Part shown: positions 1 through 9,186 of the stretch, one piece after another
Layout of the letters: each line of letters begins with the position of its first letter
Position numbering within the stretch: the first letter of the stretch is position 1
Assembly: GCA_050951405.1 (NCBI GenBank)
Contig: JBMNIZ010000009.1
Location: 17,752-81,751 of the forward strand
Direction of reading: 5' to 3'
DNA length: 64,000 nucleotides
Source: JBMNIZ01 sp050951405
Lineage (GTDB): Bacteria; Bacillota; DULZ01
Program-made: the position numbers and the translations under genes
Notes under the pieces: model-generated
Told to the model about the DNA's origin: nothing
Seen by the model: only the letters and a program-made list of their open reading frames with translations
Database searches by the model: none

Positions 1-353
1 TTGTAAAGGGTGCAACAGAACTTATTATTGGATCCACTTACGATGCTCAATTTGGGCCGGTAGTCATGGTTGGATTAGGTGGTATTTTTGTGGAGATTTT
101 TAAGGATGTGAGCTTCGGCATTGCCCCGGTGGACAAGCGGGAAGCGGCTGAGATGTTGAAGAGCCTGAAAGCGTACAAGATCATAGAAGGAGCAAGAGGT
201 CAAGCAGGCTTAGATGTTGAGCAAATTATACAATTAGTAGTGGAAGTCTCTAAATTTGTGACCGAGCAGCCGATTAAGGAACTGGACTTAAATCCTGTCT
301 TTTGTTTTTCCGACCGGGTTATTGTCGGCGATGCCAGGATTTTGTTGAGATAA
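1..353 (+). CDS. Acyl-CoA synthetase (NDP-forming), C-terminal part
   Basis: The reading frame is already open at base 3, so the gene begins before the window. The visible 117 residues are the end of the ATP-grasp domain of NDP-forming acyl-CoA synthetases (acetate-CoA ligase beta subunit or the C-terminus of a fused enzyme). Support comes from the motif GPVVMVGLGGIFVE followed by a region ending in ELDLNPVF, the usual close of this fold. The family interconverts acyl-CoA plus NDP and phosphate with the free acid plus NTP, which yields energy in anaerobes. The alpha (CoA-binding) part is not visible, so the substrate cannot be named. A dehydrogenase follows 28 bases downstream, probably in the same transcript. 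Confidence 0.85.
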   Translation, partial: VKGATELIIGSTYDAQFGPVVMVGLGGIFVEIFKDVSFGIAPVDKREAAEMLKSLKAYKIIEGARGQAGLDVEQIIQLVVEVSKFVTEQPIKELDLNPVFCFSDRVIVGDARILLR

Positions 354-381
354 GCCATCGCCCAAATGGAGGAGATTGAAG

Positions 382-1467
382 ATGACCGGATCAGAAACTC
401 ACCTTGTTTTCAGCCATGAAAGCCTCTTACAATTTACCGTGGAATGTTTTTCTCGAGCAGGTTTTGAGGAAAGCAAAGCCCTGTTTATTGCTGAAACCTT
501 AATCGAAGCGGATCTGCGAGGTCTAAACACCCACGGAGTCATACGCATTCCAATGTATTTGGATCGCGTCAAATTGGGAATGATCGATCCATTAGCAGAG
601 ACCAAAGTCATCTTAGATCAAGGCAGTTTTGCCATACTAGATGCGCAAAATGGGATGGGCCAGATTGCCAGCCAGTTAGCCATGGAAATGGCCTTGGAAA
701 AAGCCAAATCCTCGGCCATTGCCCTCGTAGGAGTAAGAAATAGCAACCATTTTGGGACGGCTGCTTATTACAGCATGATGGCATTAGAAAAGAAGGCCAT
801 TGGAATTTGCTGCAGCAATACAGAACCTTTAATGCCCGCACCGGGGGGCGCCAAAGCTGTAGTAGGCAACAACCCTTTTTCAGTAGCTATTCCCGCCAAA
901 AACAGGCTTCCGATTGTGGTGGATATGGCCACAAGCGCCGCTGCCATTGGCAAAATTATGCTGGCCCAAAAAAGAGGAAACAGCATACCACCGGGCTGGG
1001 CCACTGACCGTTTTGGCAATGACACAACAGACCCGGAAAAAGCGTTAGACGGCGGCATGCTCTTACCGGTTGGCGGCCCGAAGGGATATGGGATTTCAAT
1101 TATCATCGATGTACTGGCTGGAATTCTCATGGGATCCGGATTTGGTGAAAAGGTCAAATCTCCATTAAAAGATCTGGAAAACCGGCAAAGGGCAGGTCAT
1201 CTGTTTATGGCTATTAATATCGAATCGTTTTTACCGGTTGATCAATTCTGCTCTCATGTGGATGATCTTATTGATCAAGTTAAGAATGGGCCGAAAGCAG
1301 CAGGTGTAAAAGAGGTCTTTTTGCCAGGAGAGATTGAGTACCATACCAAAAATAGGAGACTAAAGGAAGGCATTCCACTTCCCCAGGATCTTGTTCAACA
1401 ATTGGAGGCCTATGGAAAAGACCTGGGGGTAAAAAGCAGTTTGAGGGAAAAAAGGCTGATTTTTTAG
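382..1467 (+). CDS. Malate/L-lactate/ureidoglycolate-type NAD(P)-dependent dehydrogenase
   Basis: A 361-residue protein of the Ldh_2 (YlbC/ComC/AllD) oxidoreductase family, which is unrelated to classical lactate dehydrogenases and reduces or oxidises 2-hydroxy acids. Family landmarks are THGVIR near the N-terminus, NSNHFGTAAYY carrying the conserved catalytic histidine, and the GGPKGYGISIIID segment. Length is normal for the family. The ATG at 382 is preferred over the in-frame TTG at 376 because GGAGGAG at 368-374 then lies seven bases upstream. The hydroxy-acid substrate is not determined; nearby GlcD/GlcF-like genes make lactate, malate or glycolate-type acids plausible. A rho-independent terminator follows. 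Confidence 0.85.
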   Translation: MTGSETHLVFSHESLLQFTVECFSRAGFEESKALFIAETLIEADLRGLNTHGVIRIPMYLDRVKLGMIDPLAETKVILDQGSFAILDAQNGMGQIASQLAMEMALEKAKSSAIALVGVRNSNHFGTAAYYSMMALEKKAIGICCSNTEPLMPAPGGAKAVVGNNPFSVAIPAKNRLPIVVDMATSAAAIGKIMLAQKRGNSIPPGWATDRFGNDTTDPEKALDGGMLLPVGGPKGYGISIIIDVLAGILMGSGFGEKVKSPLKDLENRQRAGHLFMAINIESFLPVDQFCSHVDDLIDQVKNGPKAAGVKEVFLPGEIEYHTKNRRLKEGIPLPQDLVQQLEAYGKDLGVKSSLREKRLIF

Positions 1468-1504
1468 TTGCGTATTTAAATTAAGAAATTTTGTAAGCCG
1501 TTAA

Positions 1505-1529
1505 GGCCGTCTTTTCAGACGGTCTTTTT
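1505..1529 (+). terminator. Rho-independent terminator after the dehydrogenase
   Basis: Bases 1505-1512 (GGCCGTCT) pair with 1517-1524 (AGACGGTC) across a TTTC loop, followed by TTTTT. It lies between convergent genes and overlaps the 3' end of the DedA gene on the other strand. Confidence 0.8.
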
Positions 1530-2159
1530 CTTTGCATATTTGAGGAGAGACCTTATAAATCTGCTGATGTTTTTGCGGAAGAAGAAAAGGAGGACCAGAA
1601 CAGCTGCAGCAAAAAAGACAATCAGGGAATAATGGTTAAAGATCTTAACGGCGGTTTGCCAGTGAACTCCCAAGATGATACCCACATATAAGAAAAAGAC
1701 GATCCAGGGAGTAATGCCGACGGCAGTAAAAATCAGAAAGGGGAGCAGTCTCATTTTGGCCATTCCCGCAATAAAAGAGATATAGTTGCCCAGGAAAAAA
1801 GGACGAGTAGCTGCTACCATGATGAAACCATATCGGTTGAACCACTTTTGGGCCAGCTCCAATTTAGTTTCAGAGAACTTGAATCGCCTGGTCAAGCTAA
1901 GCACCAAGGGTCTGCCTCCCAAATTACCCAACCAGTAGGGGAAAAGTGCACCCAACAGGTAACCGCTTATGGCCGCTGCGATGGCGGTAAACAAATTAAA
2001 GACGCCTTGGGAGACCATTATTCCGGACAAGGCGAGGATAAAGCTGCCGGGGAAGGGGACGGCCGCCCCCTCCAGGAAGGTGGCCAAAAAAATAATCGGA
2101 TAACTGAGGGGTAACCGCAAAAGCAGCTGAAGACCGTCGTTTACAATTTCTTCATACAT
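1515..2159 (-). CDS. DedA/SNARE-associated family membrane protein
   Basis: A 214-residue integral membrane protein of the DedA/VTT family. The N-terminal part has the FLEGAAVPFPGSF-type re-entrant motif with conserved glutamate and prolines. The middle carries a TRPFFLGNYISFIAGMAKM segment matching the family signature, followed by hydrophobic helices to the C-terminus. Some DedA proteins are implicated in undecaprenyl-phosphate or phospholipid flipping and membrane homeostasis; the substrate here is unknown. It is transcribed alone, convergent with the dehydrogenase and divergent from the flavoprotein cluster. Confidence 0.85.
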   Translation of the reverse strand: MYEEIVNDGLQLLLRLPLSYPIIFLATFLEGAAVPFPGSFILALSGIMVSQGVFNLFTAIAAAISGYLLGALFPYWLGNLGGRPLVLSLTRRFKFSETKLELAQKWFNRYGFIMVAATRPFFLGNYISFIAGMAKMRLLPFLIFTAVGITPWIVFFLYVGIILGVHWQTAVKIFNHYSLIVFFAAAVLVLLFFFRKNISRFIRSLLKYAKKKTV

Positions 2160-2518
2160 AGAAAATCACTTCCTCCACCTGCAACAAGTCCAGCATAGAG
2201 CAATTTTTAAATTTTTGCAACTCCTCCGGTGGGCAAATTATGGAAAAATAGAACAACCTGCCTGAAAACTGCATATTTTGGGTCAGGTGGTCAGACCAGA
2301 TCATAAAATAAAGAAAACAGGAGCAAGATTGAGATTTAAAGAGATAGATGAGCTACAAGGCGGTTTAACGTCCTCGAATTCTTCAGGGGGATCTGCTATA
2401 CTAATATTAAGTATTTTGATAAGATTATCTATTTTCAGAAGGAAGGTTTTGTTGTGGAACGGTTTTGGTGGAGGAGTTTTTTCCCTGGGGAATCTTGGGC
2501 TAAGAAAGGAGGAGGAAA
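2160..2518. other. Intergenic region between divergent genes
   Basis: About 360 bases with no convincing gene; an open frame at 2278-2538 has no family resemblance and overlaps the next gene's start. It holds an 11-base palindromic site at 2288-2298 (listed separately) and a TATACT sequence at 2397-2402 that could be a -10 box, but no good -35 is evident. Confidence 0.5.
2288..2298 (+). promoter_or_regulatory. Candidate GntR (FadR/LldR-type) operator
   Basis: TGGTCAGACCA is a perfect palindrome fitting TnGTnnnACnA, the operator form known for FCD-type GntR regulators such as LldR and GlcC. It sits about 220 bases upstream of the two glycolate/lactate-oxidase-like flavoproteins. No GntR gene is in the window, so the regulator is inferred. 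Confidence 0.4.
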
Positions 2519-3772
2519 TTGAAAAGCGCTCAGATTGAATCCATGCTGGCGGAAGTGGTGGGTGCCGACCATGTGGAAAAAGTAGGGGAAAGTTTTCTGG
2601 CCCGGCCGGCCAATACTCAGGAGGTGGCGGAACTAGTCCGGAAGCTGAAGAGACAGGGTGTGAAGCTGGGTGTAGTCGGAGGAAACTCCAGCGGAATTCT
2701 TCAGTCCGGTGCGGATGTTTTTGTTTCCTTGTCGCGGATGAACCAAATTCTCGATCTTGACCGGGACAATATGGTGGTTCTTGTTCAGGCGGGAATGATC
2801 ACTTGGGACTTTCAAAAAACGCTCTTGGAACAGGGCCTGTACTTTCCAGTTGATCCTTTCAGCAGGGAAAGGAGCTCCTTGGGAGGCAATGTGGCCTGCC
2901 GTGCTTCCGGTCCCACTATGATGAGTCACGGAGAAACCGTGGATTTTCTGTTGGGGCTGACGGCAGTGCTGCCTACCGGGGAAATCCTGCGAGTGGGCGG
3001 CAAGAATTACAAAAATGTGGCCGGGCTTGATCTCAATCGCATTTATGGCGGTTCCCGGGGCCGCCTGGGCATCATCACCGAGCTATTCCTTCGTATTTTA
3101 CCCAAACCCGAAGTGAGCAGCACCATCTTTGTCCCTTTTTCTTCCATAGTGGAAGCGGCGGAAAGATGCAGTGCCCTGACCACCAGCGGTATTATTCCCA
3201 ACAAAATGGAGTTAATTGATGAGACCATGCTGAAAAAACTGGGAGACCAGTGGCCGGCAGAATACCGGTCCTCAGCGGTGGCCCTCATTGAAGTGGAGGG
3301 TTATCGGGAATCTATTGAACACCAGATTGAAATCGTAACGGGCGGATTGAACAGAGGGGAAAAAGGCCAGTATCAAGTGTTGAATGATGAGGAAGAGGCC
3401 AAGCTTTGGCAGGCCAGGACGCAATTGGCCGAAGTGATCAATTCTGACGAATGCCACTTTTTACACTTGGTTGTGGATCCCACTGTTTTATCCCAAGCGG
3501 TGGAAGAAATAGTGCAGAAAGCAGCCGCTGAAAGTTGGCCTTTAGGTTTGGTTCTGCACGGCAGTGCCTCTCACATCCATCCGGTGCTCCTTGATGTAAG
3601 CAGCGAGAAAAAACAGTCTTTAGATATGTTTCTGGCAGATTTGATGAAAAAATTGGGTGGTCGTTTGGTACCAAAAGCATTAACTATTGATCCGGGCGCC
3701 GAAGATCTGAATACCGTTTTATTTTCCAGATTGATTCAAGTATTCGACCCCCAAGGTTTGATGGCCGGTTAG
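2519..3772 (+). CDS. FAD-binding oxidoreductase, GlcD/GlcE-like
   Basis: A 417-residue flavoprotein with an N-terminal PCMH-type FAD-binding domain (about residues 20-195). It includes LGVVGGNSSG, SSLGGNVACRASG near residue 117 and GSRGRLGIITELFLRI, followed by a C-terminal FAD-oxidase region. It starts at TTG directly behind a very strong AGGAGGAGG site. It resembles the GlcD and GlcE subunits of glycolate oxidase and related D-lactate dehydrogenases. The next gene is a clearer GlcD, so this one may be the GlcE-like partner or a second catalytic subunit. It is 34 bases upstream of that gene and probably co-transcribed with it. Confidence 0.8.
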   Translation: MKSAQIESMLAEVVGADHVEKVGESFLARPANTQEVAELVRKLKRQGVKLGVVGGNSSGILQSGADVFVSLSRMNQILDLDRDNMVVLVQAGMITWDFQKTLLEQGLYFPVDPFSRERSSLGGNVACRASGPTMMSHGETVDFLLGLTAVLPTGEILRVGGKNYKNVAGLDLNRIYGGSRGRLGIITELFLRILPKPEVSSTIFVPFSSIVEAAERCSALTTSGIIPNKMELIDETMLKKLGDQWPAEYRSSAVALIEVEGYRESIEHQIEIVTGGLNRGEKGQYQVLNDEEEAKLWQARTQLAEVINSDECHFLHLVVDPTVLSQAVEEIVQKAAAESWPLGLVLHGSASHIHPVLLDVSSEKKQSLDMFLADLMKKLGGRLVPKALTIDPGAEDLNTVLFSRLIQVFDPQGLMAG

Positions 3773-3806
3773 AGCTGGACAATAAGGTGGAAAGGGAGGC
3801 GAAAAG

Positions 3807-5186
3807 ATGATAGAATCTGCGGCTTTATCGCGTTTAAAGGAGATTGTGGGGTCGGCGAATTGCCATACCAATAAAGAAATGCTGCTTGTCCACGGTTTCG
3901 ATGCAACTTTACCCCAGTTTCAGCCTGAGGTAGTTGTGTTTGCGGTGACTACTCAACAAGTCTCCGATATTATGAAAGTGGCACAGGAATACGGCATCCC
4001 TGTCACTCCCCGGGGAGCCGGCACCAATCTCAGCGGGGGCAGCCTGCCGGTCAAAAGGGGCATTGCCCTGGTCTTAACCAAGATGAATAAAATCTTGGAG
4101 ATCGATACGAAAAATTTAGTGGTCTGCGTTGAACCGGGAGTGATCAACCAGGATCTTCAGGATGCCCTTGCCGGAACAGGTTACTATTATCCCCCGGACC
4201 CGGCCAGCATGAAGGTCTGCACCATTGGAGGCAATGTGGCTGAATGTGCCGGAGGTCCCCGCTGTTTGAAATATGGGGTAACCAGGGATTATATTTTGGG
4301 ACTGGAGCTTGTTTTGCCTGATGGACAGGTGACTTGGGTAGGAAGCAAATTTGCTCTGGATAAAGGTTTGGATCTGGTGCGCTTGTTGGTAGGTTCTGAG
4401 GGTATGCTGGGAGTGATCACCAAATTATGGCTCCGGATTAAACCTTTGCCGGAAGCGAAAAAAACCATGTTGGGAATATTCAATACGGTGGAAGATGCCA
4501 GCCAGTCTGTGTCCGATATTATTGCCCGAGGCATTATTCCCACCACCCTGGAGTTTTTGGATAACCTGCTCATCAACTGTGCCGAGGATTTTGCCAAAAT
4601 CGGCTTGCCCCGGGATGCGGGTGCTATTTTGATTATTGAGGTTGACGGTTTTGCCCCTGAACTGGATCGGCAAGTGGAGCAAATAGAAAAAGTATGCCGG
4701 AACAATCGGGCGAGAGATTTCCAGATTGCCGCTTCTGCGGCCGAGGTGGATCAGTTGTGGACGGCCCGCCGGGTGGTTATTGGAGCGGTGGCGAGAAAAC
4801 GTCCCTCCTATTCTCTACAAGACGTAACCGTACCCAGGAGCAATTTCCCCAAAATTGCCAAGGCCATTGTGGAAATTTCCAAAAAAAGTGGCTTGGCTAT
4901 TGGCATTTTAGCTCATGCAGGTGATGGAAATCTTCACCCCTTGGTTCTTTTTGACGCCAGAAACAAGGACGAGGTGCAGAGAGTCCATGAGGCAGAAGCG
5001 GAAATCTGCCGCACAGCTTTAGAACTTGGGGGCACCATCAGCGGAGAACACGGGATTGGGATCGTGAAAATGCCTTACCTGGGGCTGCAGTTTCCACCCC
5101 ATGCGATCCGTCTTATTGAAGGAATTAAAAAGGCCTTTGACCCCCAAGGCATCTTAAATCCTGGCAATATGGTGGAGGTGAAATAG
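3807..5186 (+). CDS. glcD: Glycolate oxidase/D-lactate dehydrogenase subunit GlcD
   Basis: A 459-residue FAD-linked oxidase, full length for GlcD. The FAD-binding domain shows PVTPRGAGTNLSGGSLP and IGGNVAECAGGPRCLKYG. The C-terminal FAD-oxidase domain shows HAGDGNLHP near residue 370 and SGEHGIGIVKMPYL near 412, which are active-site and flavin contacts of the family. It oxidises a 2-hydroxy acid (glycolate or D-lactate) and hands electrons to the Fe-S subunit encoded immediately downstream. That gene starts two bases after this stop, a normal glcD-glcF arrangement. The downstream glyoxylate aminotransferase supports glycolate, but D-lactate cannot be excluded. Confidence 0.9.
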   Translation: MIESAALSRLKEIVGSANCHTNKEMLLVHGFDATLPQFQPEVVVFAVTTQQVSDIMKVAQEYGIPVTPRGAGTNLSGGSLPVKRGIALVLTKMNKILEIDTKNLVVCVEPGVINQDLQDALAGTGYYYPPDPASMKVCTIGGNVAECAGGPRCLKYGVTRDYILGLELVLPDGQVTWVGSKFALDKGLDLVRLLVGSEGMLGVITKLWLRIKPLPEAKKTMLGIFNTVEDASQSVSDIIARGIIPTTLEFLDNLLINCAEDFAKIGLPRDAGAILIIEVDGFAPELDRQVEQIEKVCRNNRARDFQIAASAAEVDQLWTARRVVIGAVARKRPSYSLQDVTVPRSNFPKIAKAIVEISKKSGLAIGILAHAGDGNLHPLVLFDARNKDEVQRVHEAEAEICRTALELGGTISGEHGIGIVKMPYLGLQFPPHAIRLIEGIKKAFDPQGILNPGNMVEVK

Positions 5187-5187
5187 G

Positions 5188-6442
5188 GTGGGAATTCTGC
5201 AGGAAGTTTATGAGGCCCTTTACCAGTGCAACAAATGCGGCTTCTGTCAAGCCACCTGTACCACTTACCGCAACCTTTGGGATGAAACTTATGCTACCCG
5301 CGGTCGGATTCGTTTGATTCTGGCCGTAGCTGACGGAGCCTTGGAAAGGACCCCGGCTTACGAGGAAGCCATTAATACTTGTTTGACCTGTCATTATTGT
5401 GCCATCACCTGTCCCAGCGGCATCAAGGGTGATGAACTGGTTTTAGCGGCCAGGCGGGATTTATACGAGAAACGCGGTCTTCCTTTGATCAAAAAGATTC
5501 CCCTTCAGAGAGTACTGCCATACCGGGGACGCCGGAACATGGCTTTTGCCGCCTTTCGTTTGTTCAGGGGATTACTGCCCGCCACTTTCAAGGGGATTGA
5601 TGTGAAGGGGATGCCGGTAGCCCGGAAGTCTTTTATTGACAGCACTTTTGAGCTACACCGGGCAGGTGATCAGCCTGCCGGCCGGGTGGCATACTTTGTC
5701 GGCTGTATGACAGACCACACTTTGCCCGGGGTGGCGGAGGCAGTGGTCCGGGTACTCCTGGCGAATAATATTGAAGTTGTCGTACCCAAAAAACAGGAGT
5801 GCTGCGGCTTGCCCATGTATACCTATGGCGATGTGGAGACCGCAAAAGGACTGGCCAGAAAAGAACATGGAAATATTCCGCGCTCTCGATGTTGACTACG
5901 TGCTGACCGGCTTGCGGTTCCTGCGGCGGCATGTTGAGAACAAATTATCCGGAAGATCTTTAAGGGAACTGCAGAGGAAAAGGCGGCCCAGGAATTCAGC
6001 GCCCGGGTCATGGACATTTCGGAATACTTATGGGATAAGCTGCAAATAAACGGACAGGATCTGGGCTATCTACCCTTGACGGTTACTTACCATGATTCCT
6101 GTCACCTGGCCCGGGGCATGGGAGTGACCAAACAGCCTAGGAAAATACTCCAATCAATACCCGGGATCAAATTTGTGGAGATGCGGGAAGCGGATCAGTG
6201 CTGTGGAGCAGCCGGCCTTTTCCAGGGCTTATACCCGGAAATAGCCACCAAGATCACCACCAACAAAATCAACAATGTTAAGAAAACCGGGGCGGACATT
6301 GTGGCTGTTGAATGTCCCGGCTTGTTTGCATCGGATCCAGGGAGGCATTAATTTCCATAAGACCGGCCAGAAAGCCGTGCACCTGGTGGAGATTTTGGAT
6401 GCCGCCTATCAAAAAGTTGACAGCTTGAAGCTGGCCCGATGA
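5188..6442 (+). CDS. glcF: Glycolate oxidase iron-sulfur subunit GlcF (frameshifted)
   Basis: A GlcF/HdrD-type Fe-S protein. The N-terminus has two [4Fe-4S] ferredoxin motifs, CNKCGFCQATCTTY from residue 14 and CLTCHYCAITCPSG from residue 65. Two cysteine-rich CCG domains follow, with CCGLPMYTYGD and later DQCCGAAG. The frame is broken in at least four places (near 5866, 5909, 5952 and 6325). At each, removing one base restores a family match, for example ACGSCGGM and ECPGCLHRI. The corrected protein ends at the TGA at 6440-6442. It would pass electrons from GlcD to the quinone pool or other carriers. Whether the breaks are real is doubtful. Confidence 0.85.
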
Positions 6443-6541
6443 AGATTCCCTCATGCCGGGAATTGGTGTATAATGGATTACGGATGTTGAGGATTAATGA
6501 GGTTTAAGAATTAAAAGGAATAAGGAAAGGAGACGGAAAGA

Positions 6542-7721
6542 ATGTACAAAGAACTCAACCCTCCGGTGCGCATTCTCATGGGCCCCGGCCCCAGCGATGC
6601 TCACCCCAAAACCTTACAAGCCCAGGCTTTACCCTTGATCGGGCATATGGACCCGGCTTTTGTCCAGGTGATGAATGAAGTGGCAGACCTCCTTCGGGAA
6701 GTGTTCGGAACAAAGAACAAGCTCACCTTGCCCATGTCCGGTACCGGCAGCGCCGGGATGGAAACCCTGATGGTCAATTTAATCGAACCGGGAGACAAAG
6801 CGCTGATTTGTATCAACGGACTATTCGGACAGAGAATGGCTGATTCCGCCGGCCGTTCCGGTGCTGAAGTCACCGTAGTGGAGGCTCCTTGGGGCGAGGC
6901 CATTGATCCGGCCAAGGTGGCAGAGGCCGCTGCGAAAGATAAATTCAAACTAATCGGCATTGTTCACGCGGAGACTTCCACCGGTGTCAAACAGCCCTTA
7001 GAGGAAATCTCCAAAATCGCGAAAGATAACGGAGCCCTCTTTTGTCGTCGACTGTGTTACCTCCATTGGAGGCATTCCCATTGAAGTGGATAAGGTGGGC
7101 ATTGATGCGGCTTTTGCCGGTACCCAGAAATGCCTTAGTGCGCCTCCCGGCCTGGCCCCGGCCACATTCAATGAACGGGCTGTAGACGTAATTATGAATA
7201 GAAAGACCAAGATCCAAAGCTGGTATCTGGATCTGCAGATGATCGCCAAGTACTGGGGCGGGACCAAGAGAGCCTATCACCATACGGCTCCCATCTCCAG
7301 CATCTTTGCCTTGCATGCGGCTTTGGGAGTGATTCACCAAGAGGGGCTGGAGAATGTCTTTGCCCGTCATGCTCGCATGGGCAAGGCCCTCCAGGACGGC
7401 TTGGAAGCTATGGGGATGGAACTTTTGGTGAAGAATCCGGATCATCGTCTGCCGGACCTGACCACGGTTCGCATCCCGGAAGGGATCGATGACATGGCCG
7501 TCCGGTCTCGCCTGTTGTCAGACTACAGCATTGAAATCGGCGGCGGTCTGGGCGACCTGGCCGGAAAGATTTGGCGGATCGGACTCATGGGCCATTCCTG
7601 CCGGGAGAGGAATGTGATCCTGGTTCTGGGAGCTTTGGAAACCATCCTCAGCGACCTGGGTTACAAGTGTGAAAAAGGGGCCGGATTGGCGGCTGCCCGG
7701 AAAGTCCTTGCCGATAAATAA
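6542..7721 (+). CDS. Serine-pyruvate/alanine-glyoxylate aminotransferase family (one frameshift)
   Basis: A class V PLP-dependent aminotransferase of about 392 residues once corrected. The start is the ATG at 6542 after GGAAAGGAGACGG. Family features are MGPGPSDAHP at the N-terminus, LPMSGTGSAGMET, the VVDCVTSIGGIP region and FAGTQKCLSAPPGLAP with the PLP lysine. A single extra T near 7040 (CTCTTTTGTC) shifts the frame; deleting it rejoins both halves exactly. It converts glyoxylate with an amino donor to glycine, which fits its position 100 bases behind a glycolate-oxidase-like cluster. Serine or purine-pathway roles in other members are alternatives. Confidence 0.88.
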
Positions 7722-7737
7722 TCGAGATATTTCTTGA

Positions 7738-7761
7738 CCCGCACTACATGTGCGGGTTTTT
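7738..7761 (+). terminator. Rho-independent terminator after the aminotransferase
   Basis: CCCGCAC at 7738-7744 pairs with GTGCGGG at 7750-7756 over a five-base loop, followed by five T residues. Confidence 0.85.
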
Positions 7762-7953
7762 CTTTGAGATGCCGCTGCCCGAGACAGCCTTGAAAACTAA
7801 TGCGCCAGTTTGTGCTTCGCTTCTACCCACATTCAGCCAAGCTTTTCTTGTGCGGACTCGGTTTATTTCGGTATAATCAGAAAGGCTGCTACAAAAATAT
7901 GGGAATAATTAAGTCCGGTAATTTTCTGAAACCATCTGCAGGAGGTTGGGATG

Positions 7954-8628
7954 ATGGATTTAATCAAAGAAGTCATGTCCTTATTTGAAGCAAACCGCAA
8001 CCGAGAACATGCTGCCCCTATGGCCCAATACATGCAAAATAAATTTTCTTTCTTAGGCATTAAAACTCCGGAAAGGAGAAGTCTTCTGAATGAATTTTAT
8101 AAAAAAAGCGGGATTTTAAAGGAGCCTTTTCGGGAAGATTATGTTTTAGCCTTGTGGGAGCTTGACCCGCGGGAATACCAGTATGCAGCCCTGGATTATC
8201 TTAAACGGATGTTGAAAAAACTCGGGAAAAGCCATCTGCCCCTGATGGAAAAATTGATCACCACAAAATCCTGGTGGGATACGGTGGATATGCTGGCCCA
8301 GCATCCGGTGGGAACCATTGCGGCAAAGTATCCGGAGGTTATCCCTGAAAAGATAGAAGGCTGGGCCTATGGCAATAATCTGTGGCTGAGAAGAACGGCA
8401 ATCCTGTTTCAATTAAAATATAAGGAAAAGACAGATGAGGAGCTTTTATATGCGATTATAAAACACAATTCCCGGAGTCAGGAGTTTTTCATCCAAAAGG
8501 CCGTGGGTTGGGCCTTGCGGGAATACTCGAAAACGAATCCCGCATCAGTGAAGGAGTTCATCGCTCATCATGAACTGCCTAAGCTGAGCGTTCGGGAGGG
8601 CAGTAAATACATAGGAGGCCTGCGCTAG
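7954..8628 (+). CDS. DNA alkylation repair protein, AlkD-like
   Basis: A 224-residue all-helical HEAT-like repeat protein of the AlkD DNA glycosylase family. Matching segments are FLGIKTPERR, ALWELDPREYQYAALDYL, TTKSWWDTVDMLA and LRRTAILFQLKY, with IQKAVGWALREYSKTNP near the C-terminus. AlkD removes positively charged alkylated bases such as 7-methylguanine and 3-methyladenine. The conserved tryptophan pair (SWWDTVD) that contacts the lesion in AlkD is present. ATG 7954 is preferred over the adjacent ATG 7951 because of GGAGG at 7941-7945. It appears to be a single-gene unit. Confidence 0.85.
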   Translation: MDLIKEVMSLFEANRNREHAAPMAQYMQNKFSFLGIKTPERRSLLNEFYKKSGILKEPFREDYVLALWELDPREYQYAALDYLKRMLKKLGKSHLPLMEKLITTKSWWDTVDMLAQHPVGTIAAKYPEVIPEKIEGWAYGNNLWLRRTAILFQLKYKEKTDEELLYAIIKHNSRSQEFFIQKAVGWALREYSKTNPASVKEFIAHHELPKLSVREGSKYIGGLR

Positions 8629-8698
8629 TGGAATTTGACAATAGAAGAAAAGGGAACCATTTTTCACATGGGGCAGCTGCATCAGCCGGGGAATAATC

Positions 8699-8727
8699 TT
8701 GACAGCCGGTTTAACGAGAATTAGAAT
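8699..8727 (+). promoter_or_regulatory. Sigma-A promoter for the Fur/Zur-znuACB operon
   Basis: TTGACA at 8699-8704 and TAGAAT at 8722-8727 are separated by exactly 17 bases, 36 bases before the regulator's start. I see no clear Zur or Fur box. Confidence 0.7.
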
Positions 8728-8763
8728 CAGCTGAGAAACATTCCTAACTAAGAGGAGTAAAAA

Positions 8764-9177
8764 ATGGAAATGGAGGAAATCCTAGAAAGGCTGAGAGATC
8801 AGGGCTTACGTTTAACCCCCCAGCGGATTGCCCTGATTCAATCCCTGGCCCGGGGCAAAAAACACAAGACGGCCGAGGAAATTCATCAGGAAATGCAAGC
8901 ATCCCAACCGGGAATCGCCCTTGGTACTGTTTACCGCAATCTGGGATTGATGGTGGAGAAGCGCCTGGTGAACCGGTTGGACTGGGGAGAAAATTGCAGT
9001 CTTTTTGAACTGAATCTGGAACACCATCATCATCTCATCTGCCTTCGCTGTGGAGAAATGGTGGATGTGCCGGAATGCCCGGTGGAGGAATATGTCCGGA
9101 CGGCGGGCAGTAAAGATGGTTTTAAAGTGATGGAGCATCATCTGAAACTTTATGGAATATGCAAATCCTGCCGGTAG
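8764..9177 (+). CDS. Fur-family transcriptional regulator, probably Zur
   Basis: A 137-residue Fur-family metalloregulator. The winged-helix part is seen in GLRLTPQRIALIQSL and GIALGTVYRNLGLMVEK, the latter being the DNA-recognition helix. The metal-sensing half has HHHHLICLRCGEMVDVPECP and a C-terminal CKSC, giving the two CxxC structural zinc motifs and the histidine cluster. It lies directly upstream of and practically abuts a zinc ABC transporter operon (znuA starts nine bases after the stop), so a zinc-uptake regulator (Zur) is the best inference. Fur or PerR functions cannot be excluded from sequence alone. Confidence 0.85.
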   Translation: MEMEEILERLRDQGLRLTPQRIALIQSLARGKKHKTAEEIHQEMQASQPGIALGTVYRNLGLMVEKRLVNRLDWGENCSLFELNLEHHHHLICLRCGEMVDVPECPVEEYVRTAGSKDGFKVMEHHLKLYGICKSCR

Positions 9178-9186
9178 GTGATCAGG

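Noticed and set aside
2278..2538. 86-codon frame upstream of the GlcE-like gene
   Set aside because: It overlaps the strong ribosome site and start of the flavoprotein and has no plausible protein features.
5188..6442. Programmed frameshifting or recoding in glcF
   Set aside because: Breaks are numerous, at differing sequences, without a shared slippery site or stimulator, and recur in unrelated genes.
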